This document shows positions 17,174-25,890 of a DNA stretch of 32,043 nt, piece by piece. The first letter of the stretch is position 1. Every line of letters starts with the position of its first letter. The translations under genes and the position numbers were made by a program. Under the pieces are notes generated by a model. The model was given only the letters and a program-made list of their open reading frames with translations. It was not told the DNA's origin and ran no database searches. The stretch is from Helicobacteraceae bacterium (GTDB lineage Bacteria; Campylobacterota; Campylobacteria; Campylobacterales; Sulfurimonadaceae), in assembly GCA_027066325.1 (NCBI GenBank), contig JAMONY010000047.1:1-32043 (forward strand), read 5' to 3'.

Positions 17174-18016
17174 CTACTGCTCCAGTGAGTACAACAACCT
17201 AATCTCCTCTGCCCATATACTAGAGTCTATTGTCTCTAATATGAGCGGGATATCATCCATTCGTTTATCATTCATGATAAATCTAAAAGCGTCAAGTCCA
17301 ATCTTGCCTTTGCCGATACTCTGGTGTCTATCGACACGACTACCAAGCTCTGGCTTTGAGTCATTTAGATGCATACCTTTGAGGTACTCAAACCCTACAA
17401 TATTTTCAAATTGTGACATCGTGATCTCATAAGAGTCTTTGGTTCGTATGTCATAGCCTGCTGTAAACATATGGCATGTATCTATACAGACACCAACCCT
17501 GCTCTTATCTTCTACTCTATCTATAATATGTGCTAAATGTTCAAACTTATAGCCCAAGTTACTGCCTTGTCCAGCTGTATTCTCAAGCACCAATGTCACA
17601 CCAGTTGTTGCATCTAGTGCGCGATTTAGACTCTGTGCTATAAGATCTAAACACTCATCTTCACCTATCTTATTGAGATGTGATCCAGGGTGAAAGTTGA
17701 GCCTATCAAGACCTAACTGCTCACAACGCTCTATCTCATCTACAAATGCATCATATGACTTGGCTCGTTTTTCACTATCTGGACTACCCAGATTAATAAG
17801 ATAGGAGTCATGAGGTAGTACATGCTGTGGCTCTATGCCGCTATCTTCAAGGTAGCTCTTAAAGGTGTCTATGGTTTTAGTATCGAGTGGTTTTGCACTC
17901 CACTGTCTCTGATTTTTAGTAAATAGCGCAAAAGCAGATGCTCCGATGAGCTGTGCATTTTTAATAGCATTGAAGACTCCACCAGCAGCAGATGTATGTG
18001 CTCCTACAAATTTCAA
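17174..18016 (-). CDS. nfo: Endonuclease IV (AP endonuclease)
   Basis: A trinuclear-zinc enzyme that cuts 5' of abasic sites in base-excision repair. The 280-residue product is the standard length and shows the family motifs: GAHTSAAGG at the start, [59 protein letters not shown] and PLILETI. The start is TTG at 18016, in a TTGA overlap with the upstream lipoprotein stop, with AGGA about 8 bases before. It sits unusually between a lipoprotein gene and two polysaccharide genes; the link is probably transcriptional rather than functional. Confidence 0.96.
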   Translation of the reverse strand: MKFVGAHTSAAGGVFNAIKNAQLIGASAFALFTKNQRQWSAKPLDTKTIDTFKSYLEDSGIEPQHVLPHDSYLINLGSPDSEKRAKSYDAFVDEIERCEQLGLDRLNFHPGSHLNKIGEDECLDLIAQSLNRALDATTGVTLVLENTAGQGSNLGYKFEHLAHIIDRVEDKSRVGVCIDTCHMFTAGYDIRTKDSYEITMSQFENIVGFEYLKGMHLNDSKPELGSRVDRHQSIGKGKIGLDAFRFIMNDKRMDDIPLILETIDSSIWAEEIRLLYSLEQ

Positions 18017-18489
18017 TTTATCTTCCTGAGTTTAATCAGTATCTCATTTTCTCTATCTCTAAAATAGAGACCATGTGAATCTACAATATAGACTATGTCA
18101 TACTCTGACTCAAAAATTCTCTGCTCAAACCCATCATCACTCACAACTAGATCACGCCCGCCCATAAGAGGTCTTGACTTTAGTAGATTGTAGAGCAGAT
18201 TATCGCCATAGCTAGCAGATAGATACTTGGCATTAAAAGCACTCTTGCTCATACACCCCTCATCTTCAACACATACCATTTTAGAGATCTGAAGCTCCAA
18301 CACTCTCTTAGACGCAACAAATACCTCAAGTCCAGCTGTATCATCATCTTCGCGAACAAACCCAGTATCTGCAAATTTCCACTGTGGTGTCTTTAGAGTA
18401 ATGGCATATGCTTGAGACTTCTCTAGCTCTTTCATAGCACATCCACTCATAAAAACCAACAGTGCAGATAGTAAAAATAGTCTCATCAT
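18013..18489 (-). CDS. Predicted lipoprotein, first gene of the nfo operon
   Basis: 158 residues with a short lipoprotein signal ending in the lipobox MSGC (Cys17; Cys16 if the second ATG at 18486 is used). The mature protein has a paired-cysteine stretch ([11 protein letters not shown]) and a C-terminal beta-strand-rich part. I know of no named family; it resembles small lipoproteins annotated only as hypothetical in related genomes. A 4-base overlap joins it to nfo. The promoter at 18509-18542 carries the motif shared with dapC. Membrane sorting (inner or outer) is not resolved; the residue after Cys is Ala. Confidence 0.82.
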   Translation of the reverse strand: MMRLFLLSALLVFMSGCAMKELEKSQAYAITLKTPQWKFADTGFVREDDDTAGLEVFVASKRVLELQISKMVCVEDEGCMSKSAFNAKYLSASYGDNLLYNLLKSRPLMGGRDLVVSDDGFEQRIFESEYDIVYIVDSHGLYFRDRENEILIKLRKIN

Positions 18490-18508
18490 CTAAGCTCTTT
18501 ATGTTAAT

Positions 18509-18542
18509 ATGGGTGCAATTATATCCTAAAAATAGATCAATA
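18509..18542 (-). promoter_or_regulatory. Promoter of the lipoprotein-nfo operon, shared 34-bp motif
   Basis: Minus-strand TATTGATC (18535-18542), 11 bases, then TATAATTGCACCCAT down to 18509. The -10 TATAAT is at 18518-18523, predicting a leader of about 20 bases with an AAAGAGC ribosome-site-like stretch. It matches the dapC promoter at 4721-4754 in 27 of 34 positions, including TGCACCC after the -10. Confidence 0.65.
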
Positions 18543-18615
18543 CTCTAAGTGCCAAATCACTTAACAATAACTCTTTCTATACTACTTTTTGTGGCATCAA
18601 GATAGAGACTAGAGA

Positions 18616-19002
18616 CTATACTTTTACAACTGCTTCTGGAAATAGAACACCATCTATCCCCTCATATGCCATAGTCTCTATCTGTTCATCTTGCTCTACT
18701 CTACATAGTATCTTGGCATCAAACATGTACTCTGTAGCTATCTTTTGAGCACTTGGAGCCAACTGTGAACATAAGACTATGCCCCAAGCATCTAAGTTTT
18801 CAGCAAAGATAACATCTCGTATGCTCTCTACTTCAAGCACAAAAGAGATTCTATTTTTACTGCAGTGCTCTATAAGCTGTAAATTTATCTCTTTAAATGT
18901 TATAAGCAGTGTGCTATTTGATGGTGTATGGACTATGGCGTCTATGCTTCTAATGTGGTAGAAAACCTGTGAAGGTATATACTTGTGACCAAAGATCAGC
19001 AT
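18616..19002 (-). CDS. Conserved hypothetical protein, last gene of the rsmG operon
   Basis: 128 residues from ATG 19002, which overlaps the previous stop as TAATG and has AAGGTG upstream; a longer GTG start at 19026 would lie inside the previous gene and is less likely. The product begins MLIFGHKYIPSQVFYHI and reads as an alternating beta-alpha fold (SIDAIVHTP, NSTLLITF, FVLEVESI, AWGIVLCS, AKILCRV, GIDGVLFPEAVVKV), suggesting a small Rossmann-like or TIM-barrel-derived domain. No signal peptide. Function unknown. Confidence 0.8.
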   Translation of the reverse strand: MLIFGHKYIPSQVFYHIRSIDAIVHTPSNSTLLITFKEINLQLIEHCSKNRISFVLEVESIRDVIFAENLDAWGIVLCSQLAPSAQKIATEYMFDAKILCRVEQDEQIETMAYEGIDGVLFPEAVVKV

Positions 19003-19208
19003 TAGCGTGCACCTTTTTTGGCACACTCTAGTGAGCAGTAGTGGTTGCCGTCTGCCACTACGCCCTCATCAGAGCTCACATATAGACCACACTCCTTACA
19101 AGGAACCATAGTCTGCTCATCACCCCTACTCTCAACTTTTTTCTTCTTCAGAAAAAGAGCATAAACAGCTCCTATAACACCAATGAGTAATAAAATCTTT
19201 AGTAACAT
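19002..19208 (-). CDS. PP0621-like small zinc-binding membrane protein
   Basis: 68 residues: one N-terminal membrane helix (about 3-20), a KKKK stop-transfer, then a compact C-terminal zinc-type site with Cys37, Cys40, Cys58 and Cys62 (CKEC and CSLEC) plus His56. This layout fits the PP0621 family of uncharacterised proteins, by recollection. It overlaps the rsmG 3' end by 10 bases and the following gene by 1, so all three are coupled. The positive-inside rule puts the zinc domain in the cytosol. Confidence 0.82.
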   Translation of the reverse strand: MLLKILLLIGVIGAVYALFLKKKKVESRGDEQTMVPCKECGLYVSSDEGVVADGNHYCSLECAKKGAR

Positions 19209-19801
19209 CTACACCTCTTAGTTGGATCTATAAGTAAAAAATTACGCTCTTTAAGCTCTATGATTTTACAATCTAGCTCATCTGGTAACTCATCTTCTAT
19301 CTTTTCGCCTTTATAAAAAAGCAGTATCGTGCCACTATCTCTAAATGGTGCACTATAGCTAAGTAGAGTCTCTGTTTTGCTAACAGCTCTTGATGTTATG
19401 AGCTCATAAGGCATCTCATCTAAATTCTCCACCCTATCGTTACAAACTGTAACATTTTCAAGAGAGAGGCGAGCTTTTATAAACTGTAAAAAACTGGCTC
19501 TTTTATGTAGTGGCTCAACTAAAGTCCACTCTGTTTGTGGCATAGCAATTGCTAGTATAAGCCCTGGAAACCCAGCACCCGTACCGATATCAAGCGCACT
19601 TTTAAGTGGTGGTAAAAACGAGAGAGGATAGAGTGAATCTACTATATACCTCTCTATAATTTCATCACTTTTGTATCCTGTTAGATTATGGGTTCTATTC
19701 CACTGCTTTAGCTCTTTTGTGTAGAGATCAAATGCATCTAGTATGTTACTTTGAGTGGGAGTTAAAATCTGATCTATCTGATCTATGCTTTTTTGTAACA
19801 A
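19199..19801 (-). CDS. rsmG: 16S rRNA (guanine527-N7) methyltransferase
   Basis: SAM-dependent methylation of G527 in 16S rRNA (GidB family). The 200-residue product shows NLTGYKSDEIIERYIVDSL before the SAM-binding motif ALDIGTGAGFPGLILA at 69-84, then LVEPLHKRASFLQF and ITSRAVSKTETLL, all family hallmarks. The reading frame starts at TTG 19801 with only a weak ribosome site; no in-frame ATG is close, so the start is likely but not certain. First gene of a three-gene minus-strand operon, divergent from the DAHP synthase gene. Confidence 0.94.
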   Translation of the reverse strand: MLQKSIDQIDQILTPTQSNILDAFDLYTKELKQWNRTHNLTGYKSDEIIERYIVDSLYPLSFLPPLKSALDIGTGAGFPGLILAIAMPQTEWTLVEPLHKRASFLQFIKARLSLENVTVCNDRVENLDEMPYELITSRAVSKTETLLSYSAPFRDSGTILLFYKGEKIEDELPDELDCKIIELKERNFLLIDPTKRCRCY

Positions 19802-19840
19802 AATGAGTCTTTTTTTGATAACATACTACACTAAGGCACC

Positions 19841-19846
19841 TATAAT
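19841..19846 (+). promoter_or_regulatory. -10 box of the DAHP synthase gene
   Basis: TATAAT 55 bases before the ATG at 19902. TTGATA at 19815-19820 is a possible -35 but is 20 bases away. The leader would be about 50 bases, the longest among the clear promoters here; no leader peptide or attenuator hairpin is evident. Confidence 0.5.
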
Positions 19847-19901
19847 GAGGCTTAAAGCAATAAGTGTGTATCATTTGCAAAAAATATTGAGGCGATAGAA
19901 A

Positions 19902-21248
19902 ATGAGCAACTGGTCAAAGAGTAGCTGGAGAGCTAAAGCGATACTTCAACAACCAACATACCCAGATCAAGAGGAGCTAAAGCGTGTAGAGAGTCAACTT
20001 GCAGACTATCCACCTCTAGTTTTTGCAGGAGAGGCTAGAAACCTAAAACACTCTTTAGCTAAGGTTGTAAACAGAGAGGCATTTTTACTACAAGGTGGTG
20101 ACTGTGCAGAGAGCTTTTCAGAGTTTCATGCCAACAACATACGAGACACCTTTAAAGTTCTACTACAGATGGCAGTAGTGATGAGCTTTGCAAGTGGTCT
20201 TCCTGTGGTCAAAGTTGGGCGACTTGGTGGACAGTTTGCTAAACCTAGATCTAGTGATAGCGAAACCATAGATGGAGTTAGCCTACCTAGTTATCGTGGA
20301 GACATCATAAATAGTATTGAGTTTAATGAGGCATCAAGAGTGCCAAATCCCCACCGAATGATACAAGCATACCATCAAGCAACCGCTACACTTAATCTTC
20401 TTCGTGCATTTGCATCTGGAGGGTTAGCAGATTTGCGTCAGGTACATAAGTGGAATCTAGACTTTGCTCAACAGAGTGAAGTATCTGCCAAATATGAAGA
20501 CTTAGCAAAACAGATAGAGCAGTCTTTAAGATTTATGGAGGCTTGCGGTGTCACATCTACGAGCTACAGAACTCTAAGAGAGACCGATTTCTACACCTCA
20601 CATGAAGCACTACTACTCAATTATGAAGAGGCATTTACACGCCAAGACTCTCTTACTGGTGAGTGGTACGATGTGAGCTCTCATATGTTGTGGATAGGTG
20701 ATAGAACACGCCAAATAGATGGTGCTCATGTTGAGTTTTTACGCGGTGTAAACAACCCTCTAGCCTTCAAAGCTGGACCAACAATGCAGAGCGATGACCT
20801 ACTAAAGCTCATTGACATACTCAATCCAGACAATGAAGCTGGGCGCATTAACATCATAGTGCGCATGGGTGCTGATAAAGTTGCAGACAACATGCCTCAA
20901 CTCATAAGAGCCATAGAGAGAGAAGGCAAGCAGGTGTTATGGAGCTGTGATCCTATGCATGGCAATATCATCAAGTCTAGCAACGGCTATAAAACCAGAA
21001 AAGTTGACTCAATCTTAACAGAGATGAAGCAGTTTTTTCAAGTACATAAAAGCGAAGGCACATATGCTGGTGGTGTACACCTTGAGATGACTGGCAAAAA
21101 TGTAACTGAGTGTCTTGGTGGTAGTTTCCAGATAACAGAAGAGGATCTTACTAGCAGATACCACACTCATTGTGATCCGCGCTTAAATGCAGATCAATCA
21201 CTTGAGTTGGCTTTTATGATAGCAGATACTCTAAAAGAGGCGCGCTAG
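19902..21248 (+). CDS. Type II 3-deoxy-7-phosphoheptulonate (DAHP) synthase
   Basis: Condenses phosphoenolpyruvate and erythrose 4-phosphate, the first step of the shikimate pathway. The 448-residue protein is the plant/mycobacterial class II type, not the E. coli AroG type, and is about the usual class II length. It shows the metal-ligand Cys68 in [22 protein letters not shown], the PEP-site segment [11 protein letters not shown], a metal His in [24 protein letters not shown] and THCDPRLN. Monocistronic, with its own promoter and GAGG about 10 bases before the ATG. Confidence 0.96.
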   Translation: MSNWSKSSWRAKAILQQPTYPDQEELKRVESQLADYPPLVFAGEARNLKHSLAKVVNREAFLLQGGDCAESFSEFHANNIRDTFKVLLQMAVVMSFASGLPVVKVGRLGGQFAKPRSSDSETIDGVSLPSYRGDIINSIEFNEASRVPNPHRMIQAYHQATATLNLLRAFASGGLADLRQVHKWNLDFAQQSEVSAKYEDLAKQIEQSLRFMEACGVTSTSYRTLRETDFYTSHEALLLNYEEAFTRQDSLTGEWYDVSSHMLWIGDRTRQIDGAHVEFLRGVNNPLAFKAGPTMQSDDLLKLIDILNPDNEAGRINIIVRMGADKVADNMPQLIRAIEREGKQVLWSCDPMHGNIIKSSNGYKTRKVDSILTEMKQFFQVHKSEGTYAGGVHLEMTGKNVTECLGGSFQITEEDLTSRYHTHCDPRLNADQSLELAFMIADTLKEAR

Positions 21249-21262
21249 ACAGCAGAGTGGGT

Positions 21263-22048
21263 CTACCGTCTGCCTTGATTGCCTTGATTGCCTTGATTAT
21301 TCTTTGGGTAATCTGGTTGACAATAATCCACACCATCAACAATACCCAAAGTACAACATCCTTGAGCTAGACCCATATTTTTTAATCCGCTATCAAATGA
21401 GTGGTAGTGACTATAGCTACCATCTCTTAAAAAGTTTAAAACACTCACTATATCATCTGCACCTGCATTGACAGCACTTGGGATGCGCATGTTAAGATCA
21501 TTGATATCGGTAACTTCTACCATACATCCGACCTCTAAAGCATCTTGTTTAGATTTAATCCCTTTTGCATATAGAGCATCATATAGATCTTGAATGGCTT
21601 TTATATCATAAGTTCCAGCTTGCATTTGTGATATATTGACATCTTTATATCCTAGTGGTGGCAGATCTATATTGGAAAAATCCTCACTACTGTCTATATA
21701 TTTGCGAACCAATAGCTGTACGGCCACTATGTGCTTATACTCTGATTTTGTAGGTATATTATAGAGCTGTTTTACATCTGGAAACTTAAGATAAAGTGCA
21801 TTATAGACATCGTATGCCAATCTCTCCTCATTGCCCATAAACGATAAGATATCTTTTAACTCTTGAGTCATAGATGACTTATTGGCATCAATAGCACTTT
21901 GTACTTCTGCTGGCAAAGTAGTTGTACTAGTTGCATTTGAATCAGGCATGTGGGTTGTGTTGGTTTCACTACTAGATGAGGTATCATCACCACAAGATGA
22001 TAATATAAGTGCTGCTGCTATACTTGTAGCTACAATAATCTTTTTCAT
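21263..22048 (-). CDS. DUF2202 (ferritin-like fold) lipoprotein
   Basis: 261 residues. A lipoprotein signal ends in LSSC (Cys19), followed by a Ser/Thr/Asn-rich linker to about residue 50. Then comes a helical DUF2202 domain with FMGNEERLAYDVYNALY and EYKHIVAVQLLVRKY, whose Glu and His residues could bind metal as in ferritin-like proteins; metal binding is inferred. The C terminus has GCC and a short NQG tandem tail before RR. The ATG at 22048 has AAGGA 7 bases upstream. Convergent with the DAHP synthase gene, 14 bases apart. Probably periplasmic and membrane-tethered. Confidence 0.85.
   Translation of the reverse strand: MKKIIVATSIAAALILSSCGDDTSSSSETNTTHMPDSNATSTTTLPAEVQSAIDANKSSMTQELKDILSFMGNEERLAYDVYNALYLKFPDVKQLYNIPTKSEYKHIVAVQLLVRKYIDSSEDFSNIDLPPLGYKDVNISQMQAGTYDIKAIQDLYDALYAKGIKSKQDALEVGCMVEVTDINDLNMRIPSAVNAGADDIVSVLNFLRDGSYSHYHSFDSGLKNMGLAQGCCTLGIVDGVDYCQPDYPKNNQGNQGNQGRR
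21272..21298 (-). repeat. Three tandem copies of a 9-bp unit in the DUF2202 gene
   Basis: GCCTTGATT on the plus strand is repeated exactly three times, encoding NQG-NQG-NQG near the protein C terminus. Such a unit can gain or lose copies by slippage without shifting frame. Confidence 0.9.
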
Positions 22049-22156
22049 AGAGAGTTCCTTGCTATTTTTTAAAATCTTATCTATGAAATGTTAATTTTGT
22101 GTGAAATAGAACTCTTTAGCTACATATATCAACAGAAGAGATGTGGGCAAGCAGCA

Positions 22157-23341
22157 TCAACCCTCCAGCTCCTTAAGCACCCATGCCAAACCTTGTCTGT
22201 TTAGCTCACGCATAAATGGATCTGGATCAAACTGCTCCATGTTCCACACTCCACTCTTCATCCACGCTCCTTCACACATAAGCCTAGCTCCTATGACTGC
22301 TGGCACACCTGTAGTGTATGAGACTGCTTGAGATCTCACCTCATCATAACAGCGTTTATGATCGCTCACTTGGTATATGTAGATCTTTTTTGGCTTGTTA
22401 TCTTTCATGCCGGAGGCTACTATGCCTATGTTGGTCTTGCCAACTGTTCTCTCTCCTAAAGTTGAAGGGTCGGGAAGAAGTGTTTTTAAAAACTGCATTG
22501 GTACTATCTTTTGACCATTATGCTCTACCTCCTCAATTCCCAACATGCCTACATTTTCAAGACACTTCATATGTGTTAGATAACTCTCGCCAAAAGTCAT
22601 AAAAAAACGAATTCTTTTAAGACCTTTTATATGTTTGACTAATGATTCCATCTCTTCGTGATATAGAAGATAGCTCTCTCTTTCACCAACCTCAGGATAG
22701 TCCCACACCATCTTAATCTCCATAGGATCAGTCTCTATCCATTTGCCATCTTCCCAATATCGTCCTTTTGAGCTAACTTCTCTTAAGTTTATCTCTGGAT
22801 TAAAGTTAGTAGCAAACGCATAGCCATGGTCACCATCATTACAGTCTAAGATATCTATAGTGTGGATCTCATCAAAGTAGTGTTTTTGAGCATATGCGCA
22901 AAATACATTAGTAACTCCAGGATCAAATCCACTTCCAAGCAGAGCCATTAAGTTAGCATCTTTAAATGCTTGATCTTTAGCCCACTGCTCTTTATACTCA
23001 AACTTTGCCTCATCTGGATGCTCATAGTTTGCAGTATCTAGGTAGTGAGCTCCACTCTTCAAACAAGCCTCCATGATAGTCAAATCCTGATATGGAAGAG
23101 CTACATTTATGACTATATCTGCTCCTATACTCTCTATAAGTCTAGCTGTCTCAACGGTATCATCTGCATCAACTTGAGCAATTTCAATGGCACCATCTGG
23201 TAGCTCACTTTCGATTGCTCTACAGCTCTCTATGCGCCTACTTGCTAATACAATCTTACTAAACACATCTGCATTCATCACACACTTATGTGCTACAACT
23301 CGACCAACTCCACCTGCTCCTATGATCAAAACAGTACTCAT
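22157..23341 (-). CDS. Carboxynorspermidine/carboxyspermidine dehydrogenase
   Basis: A saccharopine-dehydrogenase-like NADPH enzyme that condenses aspartate semialdehyde with a diamine, giving carboxy(nor)spermidine, the alternative polyamine route used in Campylobacter and Vibrio. The 394-residue protein has a Rossmann motif IIGAGGVGRVVAHKC at 6-20, the segments ALPYQDLTIMEACLKSG and YLDTANYEHPDE, LLGSGFDPGVTNVFCAYA, and a C-terminal SYTTGVPAVIGARLMCEG. The full length and these segments fit carboxynorspermidine synthase rather than true saccharopine dehydrogenase. Its decarboxylase partner is not in this window. It overlaps dgkA by 4 bases and ends the aspartoacylase-like operon. Whether the product is spermidine or norspermidine is open. 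Confidence 0.9.
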   Translation of the reverse strand: MSTVLIIGAGGVGRVVAHKCVMNADVFSKIVLASRRIESCRAIESELPDGAIEIAQVDADDTVETARLIESIGADIVINVALPYQDLTIMEACLKSGAHYLDTANYEHPDEAKFEYKEQWAKDQAFKDANLMALLGSGFDPGVTNVFCAYAQKHYFDEIHTIDILDCNDGDHGYAFATNFNPEINLREVSSKGRYWEDGKWIETDPMEIKMVWDYPEVGERESYLLYHEEMESLVKHIKGLKRIRFFMTFGESYLTHMKCLENVGMLGIEEVEHNGQKIVPMQFLKTLLPDPSTLGERTVGKTNIGIVASGMKDNKPKKIYIYQVSDHKRCYDEVRSQAVSYTTGVPAVIGARLMCEGAWMKSGVWNMEQFDPDPFMRELNRQGLAWVLKELEG

Positions 23342-23712
23342 GTATCTACTCCCAAAAATATTACACTAAGTGTACCTATCCATATGGCGCCAGTACAGAT
23401 AAGCGAAACAAATACAACAGTTGCACCAACATCTTTAGCTCTTCCTGCCATCTCAACCTGCTCTAGTGTTACTAGATCTACTACTCTCTCTATGGCACTA
23501 TTGACTAACTCAGCTAAGATTGGTATAAATAATGAGATGTTGAGCATTAGACAAAGCGCTGCATCTATAGGTAGCAGCCAAGCAACTATACTCATGACTG
23601 CAAATAGTAGCAGTTGTAGTCTAAATGAGCTCTCATGCTTTACAACATCCACAAAGCCATTAAGAGCATACTCTGTATTTTTTAGTAGTCTGTATTTTGG
23701 TTTATTTAGCAT
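23338..23712 (-). CDS. dgkA: Diacylglycerol kinase
   Basis: A small integral membrane enzyme that phosphorylates diacylglycerol released during envelope glycan synthesis. The 124-residue protein has three hydrophobic segments (about 31-46, 52-66 and 97-119) and the family motif ELVNSAIERVVDL at 68-80, with Glu68 and Glu75, followed by AGRAKDVGA. Glu28 in the N-terminal amphipathic part fits the second metal-site residue. The N terminus contains TEYALNGFV, typical of the family. It overlaps the preceding gene by 11 bases and the polyamine gene by 4. Confidence 0.95.
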   Translation of the reverse strand: MLNKPKYRLLKNTEYALNGFVDVVKHESSFRLQLLLFAVMSIVAWLLPIDAALCLMLNISLFIPILAELVNSAIERVVDLVTLEQVEMAGRAKDVGATVVFVSLICTGAIWIGTLSVIFLGVDT

Positions 23713-24403
23713 ATGTTGTGCTCCAGCCTAGATATTTACCATGCTCTTTTAGAGCACTTTCTATAAGTCGCTTAGTGATAGTGCGAAGCTCATTACCATC
23801 TAATGTATGTCTTGAATCTAACACTAAAACATGGCTGTGGTGTGGATCTTCTCTAAGCTCCACCCTACTCTCACCAAGATCTATAAGATCTTTAGCCACC
23901 CGTGAAGCTATGCTGCTAGTTGCAAAACCAAGATAGTGCTCAACTCTCCTCGCTCTACTAAGATCATCACCCTCTGCCTCTAGTTCATCTACTATCTTCT
24001 TACTCTCAATGGCCTGCAGTTCGTATGTATCAGGAAGAAGGGTTTGATGATAAAATAGCTGTTTTGAGTCTCTATGTACACCAAACTCTATCTTCTCATA
24101 ACCGTGTTTACTTAGTGAGTCTCTTATGAGACCTTCAGCCCCTTTGCTACTAGCTGCATAGAAGTAGATCTCTATCCAGTCATCACTGATCTTACTACCA
24201 GCATAGTGTATGCCATTTTTCAACTCCAATCTAACACATATCTCTTTTATGATCAGTAGAAGATCATCACGCTCATCTTTAAGGTGCTGTAGAGGTGTAA
24301 ATGCCCATAGCATCCAAGAGGTATCTGGATCTGGAGCAAATGCTAGATCTACCTCTATCTCAGTAGGTGTTCCACCTAAGTTGCTCTTGTATCGCTCTAT
24401 CAT
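23702..24403 (-). CDS. DUF695/RraB-like two-domain protein
   Basis: 233 residues, cytosolic. The N-terminal half (about 1-130) looks like DUF695. The C-terminal half (about 135-233) resembles the RraB-type regulator of RNase E: a GDDLSRARRVEHYLGFAT segment, then alternating strands, ending in ALKEHGKYLGWSTTY, like the family's YDGWE motif. Proteins joining these two domains exist, but their role is not established. The start at 24403 has a perfect GGAGG 7 bases upstream. It lies 24 bases after the aspartoacylase-like gene and overlaps dgkA by 11 bases. RNase control is only an inference. Confidence 0.75.
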   Translation of the reverse strand: MIERYKSNLGGTPTEIEVDLAFAPDPDTSWMLWAFTPLQHLKDERDDLLLIIKEICVRLELKNGIHYAGSKISDDWIEIYFYAASSKGAEGLIRDSLSKHGYEKIEFGVHRDSKQLFYHQTLLPDTYELQAIESKKIVDELEAEGDDLSRARRVEHYLGFATSSIASRVAKDLIDLGESRVELREDPHHSHVLVLDSRHTLDGNELRTITKRLIESALKEHGKYLGWSTTYAK

Positions 24404-24427
24404 AATCTGCCTCCTTTAAAGTGCCAA

Positions 24428-25291
24428 TTAGAATTTATGTAAAACTTTTCTAGCCAAACAAAGAGCAAAACCCTTTTCATAGTATGCTGCCTCATTGACA
24501 AATAGAGCAAACAGACCATCTTCACCATCATACTCTATAACTTCTGCGTCAAATGTCAAAAATAGAGCATCTTTAGAGTGAAGCTCCTTAAAATCTCTAT
24601 CTTGTAGATCGGGGTGTATCATACCTATGAGGTTATTATCACTATCTCTTGGATAGTCTACTAATGCTACATGTTCATATATGTAGAGCTCTCTTTTAAG
24701 AGTGACTCTATCTTGCTTATATAGCTCAAAAAAATCCAACAAAGCGAGTGTAATCTGTTCAGTCTTAAGATAAACATCAGCGCGCAATATACCTTGAGGA
24801 ACTGCTCCAACCTCTATGGCAAAACCACTATCTGCAAGAGAGTTGACATAAGCACCTTCTATGTCACCTTGCCATCTATAGACTCTAAGGTCTTCAAATT
24901 GATCGCTTAGATAAGCAGCTGCTAACCATGTTAGCTCACTATCGCTACTCACCACCAATGATGAGCCCATATTGGCAGTTGTTGTGTGTAGATCTACTAT
25001 AAAATCTACTCTTTTGTAAAGAGCATCTCTAAGCTCTCTTGCAACTCTATCTTCATATGTATCACACTCTTTATTTTCAAATCTCTCAAGAGAACATGTT
25101 CGATTTAGATCTCTATCTACATAGCGTCTACACTCCTTAAATGCTCTACTATTTGCTAAGATAACCTCGGTCTTAAATCCATCTCTAGCTACTAGGTGAG
25201 GATGCTTTTGCCAGTGTGAAGCAAGATATGCACCAGTGTACTCATTGCCATGCGTGCCACCTACAATTGCGACATTATCTATTTTTAGCAT
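24428..25291 (-). CDS. Aspartoacylase / succinylglutamate desuccinylase family zinc hydrolase
   Basis: A M14-like zinc deacylase. The 287-residue product has the zinc ligands His14 and Glu17 in GGTHGNEYTG, the substrate-binding DRDLNR, the third ligand His102 in DLHTTTANMGSS, and the catalytic Glu160 in FAIEVGAVPQGILRAD. The wording of these motifs is closest to aspartoacylase (N-acetylaspartate hydrolysis) rather than AstE, but the true substrate is unproven. I start at ATG 25291, since the upstream TTG at 25303 overlaps the ribosome site GAGGAAG. A TATAAT at 25316-25321 gives a short leader. First gene of a four-gene operon. Confidence 0.88.
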   Translation of the reverse strand: MLKIDNVAIVGGTHGNEYTGAYLASHWQKHPHLVARDGFKTEVILANSRAFKECRRYVDRDLNRTCSLERFENKECDTYEDRVARELRDALYKRVDFIVDLHTTTANMGSSLVVSSDSELTWLAAAYLSDQFEDLRVYRWQGDIEGAYVNSLADSGFAIEVGAVPQGILRADVYLKTEQITLALLDFFELYKQDRVTLKRELYIYEHVALVDYPRDSDNNLIGMIHPDLQDRDFKELHSKDALFLTFDAEVIEYDGEDGLFALFVNEAAYYEKGFALCLARKVLHKF

Positions 25292-25315
25292 GCTCTTCCT
25301 CAATATTTTTTACTA

Positions 25316-25321
25316 ATTATA
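25316..25321 (-). promoter_or_regulatory. -10 box of the aspartoacylase operon
   Basis: Minus-strand TATAAT preceded by TG (extended -10), about 25 bases upstream of ATG 25291, followed by the GAGGAAG ribosome site. It is divergent from the -10 at 25369-25374. Confidence 0.55.
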
Positions 25322-25368
25322 CACTCAAAGTATAAATTTTAAACCCCTATCTGTTTCTCATAGTTAGC

Positions 25369-25374
25369 TACAAT
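25369..25374 (+). promoter_or_regulatory. -10 box of the dehydrogenase operon, leaderless geometry
   Basis: TACAAT ends 6 bases before ATG 25381 and no Shine-Dalgarno lies between, as for dapC and the HI0933-like gene. Confidence 0.45.
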
Positions 25375-25380
25375 AATATT

Positions 25381-25890
25381 ATGAAAACACGAAGAGATAT
25401 GCTTAAGTCTGCTGCCTTAATGCCCATGCTGCTACTTGCATCTACATCTTGCTCTAAGCCGCCACAGATTAAAGATGCCACCTTTGAAGATACAGTAAAG
25501 ATACTTCTAGATGACCTATTTCCAAAAACCGATACACTGCCTTCATCTTCTCAGCTAAATATCTTAGACTATATCAACAGAGTTCTGCATAGCAAGTTTA
25601 CAAGTGATGATGATAAACTATTTCTTAAAAATGGTGCTACTTGGCTCAATGAGAGTGCGGTTGAGAGGTTTGATAGATCTTTTCATCTACTAGACTCTAA
25701 ACAGAGAGGGCTAGTTATTGAAGCTATACTTCTAAAAAGATGGGGAGAGAGTTTTATCATAAGTCTCTCTTCATACTACTTTGAAGCACTTCTAGGTGAG
25801 CCTATATATGGCTCAAATATCGATATGGTAGGGTGGAAATGGCTAAATCATATAGGTGGAAAACCGCAACCAACTAAGGCTCTTTTTTGA
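25381..25890 (+). CDS. Gluconate 2-dehydrogenase subunit 3-like Tat-exported protein
   Basis: 169 residues. The N terminus TRRDMLKSAALMPMLLLAS is a twin-arginine signal, probably ending near the Cys in STSCS. The mature part is helical, with an FPKTDTLP segment typical of the small subunit 3 family that escorts a GMC-type dehydrogenase to the periplasm. The downstream gene is exactly such a dehydrogenase and overlaps by 4 bases, which supports a complex. Known relatives have a third, multiheme cytochrome subunit; none is encoded here. Confidence 0.85.
   Translation: MKTRRDMLKSAALMPMLLLASTSCSKPPQIKDATFEDTVKILLDDLFPKTDTLPSSSQLNILDYINRVLHSKFTSDDDKLFLKNGATWLNESAVERFDRSFHLLDSKQRGLVIEAILLKRWGESFIISLSSYYFEALLGEPIYGSNIDMVGWKWLNHIGGKPQPTKALF

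Noticed and set aside
19003-19026. GTG start giving 8 extra residues to the 128-residue hypothetical protein
   Set aside because: It lies inside the preceding gene; ATG 19002 with TAATG coupling and AAGGTG is better placed.
25292-25303. TTG start for the aspartoacylase-like gene
   Set aside because: It overlaps the GAGGAAG ribosome site that serves ATG 25291.
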